Shown: piece after piece, positions 61,992 through 64,000 of the stretch | How positions within the stretch are numbered: position 1 is the stretch's first letter | Layout of the letters: the number at the start of each line of letters is the position of its first letter | IMG/VR virus record: IMGVR_UViG_3300044824_000082 | Coordinates: 1-64,000 of that record | Origin: a virus | Reading direction: 5' to 3' (one strand) | DNA length: 64,000 nucleotides | Made by a program: the position numbers and the translations under genes | Notes under the pieces: generated by a model | Seen by the model: the letters and a program-made list of their open reading frames with translations, nothing else | Told to the model about the DNA's origin: nothing | Databases searched by the model: none

Positions 61992-62657
61992 ATGGAACCA
62001 GTAATCGAGCAATGGGGACGGGAGAACTATCCCCGTTTGATGGAAAACGAAAAGTTAATAGAGGCGCTGTACAAACGCAAGGTCTTAAATAAGCCGACGT
62101 TGGTGAGTCAGATAATGGCCTATCCGTTGAAGAAGGTAGTGAATCTCGTCCCGGACGAGGCAGCGAGTGTGATTGTCACCAAGGTGGAGAGTACCGTGAC
62201 AGAACGTTCGGTGTGTAAGGTGTGTAACCGCAGCAATAAGAACTGTGCGAAGGCGCAGCAAGAAGGTAGCAAGCACACGTTCGAGGCCACGCCGTTTTAC
62301 GTGGTGAACATGCTGGCGGGCGATGAAACCGGGATGCAGAAGTTCCAGCGGCTCGGTACCGACAGGGATTCGGTGGACGCCATCGAGCATGGCGAGGTGT
62401 TCGTGTTGACGGGCTCGCTCAAGAAGTCCACGAACGAGCGGTGGGGAGACGAGTTCGACATCCGCAGCTTTGCGGTGCTTTCAACTGAGCAGAAGGAAGC
62501 GTGGGACTCTTTGGACGATTACAATAGCATCCACGGCGGCGAGGGCGGGCTTTCCGAGGACGAGTTCAATAAGTTCGTGGACGGTAAGCAAGAGTTAATG
62601 GCACCGATTTTCGAGCGGGTGTACGTCTCGCATCTGGACGGACGAGTTCGATTCTGA
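61992..62657 (+). CDS. Replication-associated protein with Cys motif, possible ssDNA-binding OB fold
   Basis: 221 residues. Helical N-terminus (IEALYKRKVLNKPTLVSQIM), then VVNLVPDEAASVIVTKVEST and a Cys group (CKVCNRSNKNC). The strand-rich centre GEVFVLTGSLKKSTNERWGD, then EFDIRSF resembles an OB-fold strand pair of RPA-like proteins with an inserted zinc knuckle. An acidic C-terminal region follows. In this operon an RPA role is reasonable but unproven. Confidence 0.5.
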   Translation: MEPVIEQWGRENYPRLMENEKLIEALYKRKVLNKPTLVSQIMAYPLKKVVNLVPDEAASVIVTKVESTVTERSVCKVCNRSNKNCAKAQQEGSKHTFEATPFYVVNMLAGDETGMQKFQRLGTDRDSVDAIEHGEVFVLTGSLKKSTNERWGDEFDIRSFAVLSTEQKEAWDSLDDYNSIHGGEGGLSEDEFNKFVDGKQELMAPIFERVYVSHLDGRVRF

Positions 62658-62665
62658 GGTGGAAA

Positions 62666-62932
62666 ATGATTAGCGAAGTGATGGCATTGGTAATAGCAAA
62701 TTGGGTGTTCTTTGTCGGTGGCATCGCGTTTACGGTAGCATTGATTCCGTCATTGCTCAAGAAGGAAACGTCCATACCAGTGTTCTCTTCGAGCATGACG
62801 GCGGGGTTCCTGTGGGCGTACGCGGTAGTGGACGGGCTACTGGGACTGTGGGAAGCGTTGGCGGCGGGGGCTTCGACAGCGTTGATTTGGACGTTGTTGT
62901 TGATGTTCCGCCGTCCTAAGCGGGTGAAGTAA
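62666..62932 (+). CDS. Small membrane protein, three helices
   Basis: 88 residues. Hydrophobic stretches at about 5-28 (ALVIANWVFFVGGIAFTVAL), 43-58 and 62-82, with a basic tail RRPKRVK. Oddly placed among replication genes; might anchor the replisome to the membrane. It shares a base with the next start. Confidence 0.55.
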   Translation: MISEVMALVIANWVFFVGGIAFTVALIPSLLKKETSIPVFSSSMTAGFLWAYAVVDGLLGLWEALAAGASTALIWTLLLMFRRPKRVK

Positions 62933-63699
62933 TGACGGCGAAAGGAGATGAATCGGAAGTGACGTTGGAGATGGAGATAGAGCAACTGTTGGAAGCCGGT
63001 ATACGGCGGCAGGGGCAGCAGGAAGGAGCCGGGCGCGAGAAGGGGTTCCATATCAGCGGGTTGAGCTATGACTGCCAGCGGAACATCCAGTACTCTCAGG
63101 TGGAGGAACAAGAAGAAACCCGCAACCTCGAACCGCCAGACGAGGAATTCGATGACGGGACGTATCGGATGTGGATTGGGACGATGCTGCATATCACGCC
63201 CCTGACACCCAAGCACGAGTGGGGAGTGTACAAGGTGTACGACGTGAACGGCAAGAAGGTGCGAGTTCACGGGCACATTGACGAGATTTACGTTCGGGCG
63301 GACGGTTCTGAAGTGGTGGTGGACAAGAAGTTTGTGGCATCGGTTCCCCGCGAGCCGAACGAGCATCACAAGCGACAGGTGAGTTACTACGCGGGGTTGC
63401 TCAGCGAAACAGGTGCGAAGGTGAACACGGGAGCGATTCTGTATTTCGCGCCGGTTGTGAACAAGTTCGAGGGGAAGGAGAGGATTCGGGTGTTTACGTT
63501 CCCGATTGATACGAAGGCGGCGCTGGCCGAGATGGAACACAAAGTGCGGACGATTCAAGAAGCCATTGACGGCGGGACGGTACTGCCGAGGAATCCGCAC
63601 TGGTTGTGCCTGTTCTGTAAGTTCCGGAAGCCTTGTATTGAAGTTGACGGCCCGATTACGGTGCGGGCATACGGGAAAACCCAAACACTGACGGAGTGA
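62932..63699 (+). CDS. Cas4-like PD-(D/E)XK nuclease with iron-sulfur cysteines
   Basis: 255 residues. The nuclease core is VRVHGHIDEIYVRADGSEVV then VDKKF (Asp ... Asp-x-Lys) and HHKRQVSYYAGLL (QxxxY helix). One cysteine near residue 48 (ISGLSYDCQRN) and three at the C-terminus (WLCLFCKFRKPC) are placed as in Cas4 and AddB-type Fe-S nucleases. No CRISPR array or other cas gene is present, so it is more likely a replication/recombination exonuclease, as in other archaeal viruses. Confidence 0.75.
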   Translation: MTAKGDESEVTLEMEIEQLLEAGIRRQGQQEGAGREKGFHISGLSYDCQRNIQYSQVEEQEETRNLEPPDEEFDDGTYRMWIGTMLHITPLTPKHEWGVYKVYDVNGKKVRVHGHIDEIYVRADGSEVVVDKKFVASVPREPNEHHKRQVSYYAGLLSETGAKVNTGAILYFAPVVNKFEGKERIRVFTFPIDTKAALAEMEHKVRTIQEAIDGGTVLPRNPHWLCLFCKFRKPCIEVDGPITVRAYGKTQTLTE

Positions 63700-63701
63700 A
63701 G

Positions 63702-63866
63702 ATGGGAGAAAGTGTAAAGGACCACATGCATAGTTTGAAGCCGCTTTACTTGGCGCGACTGTACACGTCGGCGGACGATAGACAGTGGGGGCTTGCGATG
63801 TTTTTCTGCGAGGACTACGACTGTGAGTATGAAGAGCTTGCTATCGGGGAGTTTCAAGAAGCATGA
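63702..63866 (+). CDS. Small acidic protein
   Basis: 54 residues (MGESVKDHMHSLKPLYLARL...), with an acidic C-terminal half containing two Cys (FFCEDYDCEYEELAIG). A few nucleotides after the nuclease gene and overlapping the next start by 4 nt. Could be a regulator of either neighbour; unknown. Confidence 0.5.
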   Translation: MGESVKDHMHSLKPLYLARLYTSADDRQWGLAMFFCEDYDCEYEELAIGEFQEA

Positions 63867-64000
63867 CGTTGATTATTGACAGTCGGGAACCGCGTCACTT
63901 GATAGACGCGCTGTTGGAGCAGGTTCCGGGCTCGCGGATTCAGACGTTGCCGTACGGTGATTACATTATCGAGGGTTCGAACCAGCGTTTCATTATCGAG
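63863..64000 (+). CDS. ERCC4 (XPF/Hef)-type nuclease, N-terminal part
   Basis: 46 residues before the window edge. MTLIIDSREPRHLIDALLEQ, then LPYGDYIIEGSNQRFIIE match the start of the ERCC4 nuclease domain (first motif IIDxREP, second motif GDYii). The family cuts branched or flap DNA in repair and replication restart. The catalytic ERKxxxD motif would lie just beyond the edge, so completeness is unknown. Confidence 0.7.
   Translation, partial: MTLIIDSREPRHLIDALLEQVPGSRIQTLPYGDYIIEGSNQRFIIE

Noticed and set aside
62932-63699. A CRISPR-Cas adaptation gene (cas4)
   Set aside because: No cas1, cas2 or array in the window; the context is replication, so only a Cas4-like nuclease is claimed.
1-64000. 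Integrase, attachment site, insertion sequence or terminal repeat
   Set aside because: No recombinase motif, transposase or long inverted repeat was recognised; absence in this window says nothing about the rest of the genome.

Overview
The window is a dense block of an archaeal tailed-virus (Caudoviricetes-like) genome. Every gene supported here lies on the + strand. The archaeal assignment rests on many TATA boxes of the form TTTAAATA/TTTAAGTA placed about 22-30 nt before start codons (the leaderless-transcript layout), an archaeal/eukaryal-type release factor aRF1, a PriS/PriL-type primase, a family B DNA polymerase, an ERCC4-type nuclease, and tRNA genes without an encoded CCA. The HK97-type head genes (portal, MuF-like protein, prohead protease, scaffold, capsid), connectors, tail tube, tape measure and tail hub point to a siphovirus-like particle. 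The host cannot be named from the sequence. No integrase, large terminase, CRISPR array or origin was recognised.

Layout. 1-8.75 kb: a tightly overlapping early-type cluster of small zinc-ribbon, coiled-coil and membrane proteins with an RNA ligase and a SLOG-fold protein. 8.8-20.8 kb: beta-rich surface proteins, including two fibres built of 18-residue repeats and three beta-helix spike proteins. 20.8-27.5 kb: portal, MuF-like protein, a phosphoribosyltransferase and a tail hub. 27.5-36.4 kb: QueD-like enzyme, a 1794-residue spike and other fibre proteins. 36.4-45.5 kb: prohead protease, scaffold, capsid and aRF1, interrupted by homing endonucleases. 46.6-49.9 kb: 26 tRNA genes with several micro-genes and a cytidine-deaminase-like gene. 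50-55.6 kb: cysteine peptidase, connectors, tail tube, tail chaperone, tape measure. 55.7-64 kb: replication genes (RadA-like ATPase, primase, PolB, Cas4-like nuclease, start of an ERCC4 nuclease).

Two signals stand out. First, the tRNA set (19 amino acids, His missing) departs repeatedly from near-universal rules. Seven tRNAs carry C at position 33 instead of U. Six carry G55 instead of U55, and those same tRNAs appear to carry A18 instead of G18. A deaminase gene sits inside this array, so C33-to-U33 editing of viral tRNAs is a testable idea. Second, homing endonucleases sit at the very 5' ends of essential genes. At the prohead protease the displaced original start (promoter plus 16 codons) survives upstream of the endonuclease, while the working gene downstream begins with a copy identical in protein but changed at 10 of 16 codons. 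The aRF1 gene shows the same layout with a more diverged copy, and queD shows a possible third case.

Together aRF1, RNA ligase, the tRNAs and the deaminase suggest a virus that brings much of its own decoding machinery. Roles given below are inferred from motifs seen by eye; no database search was run.
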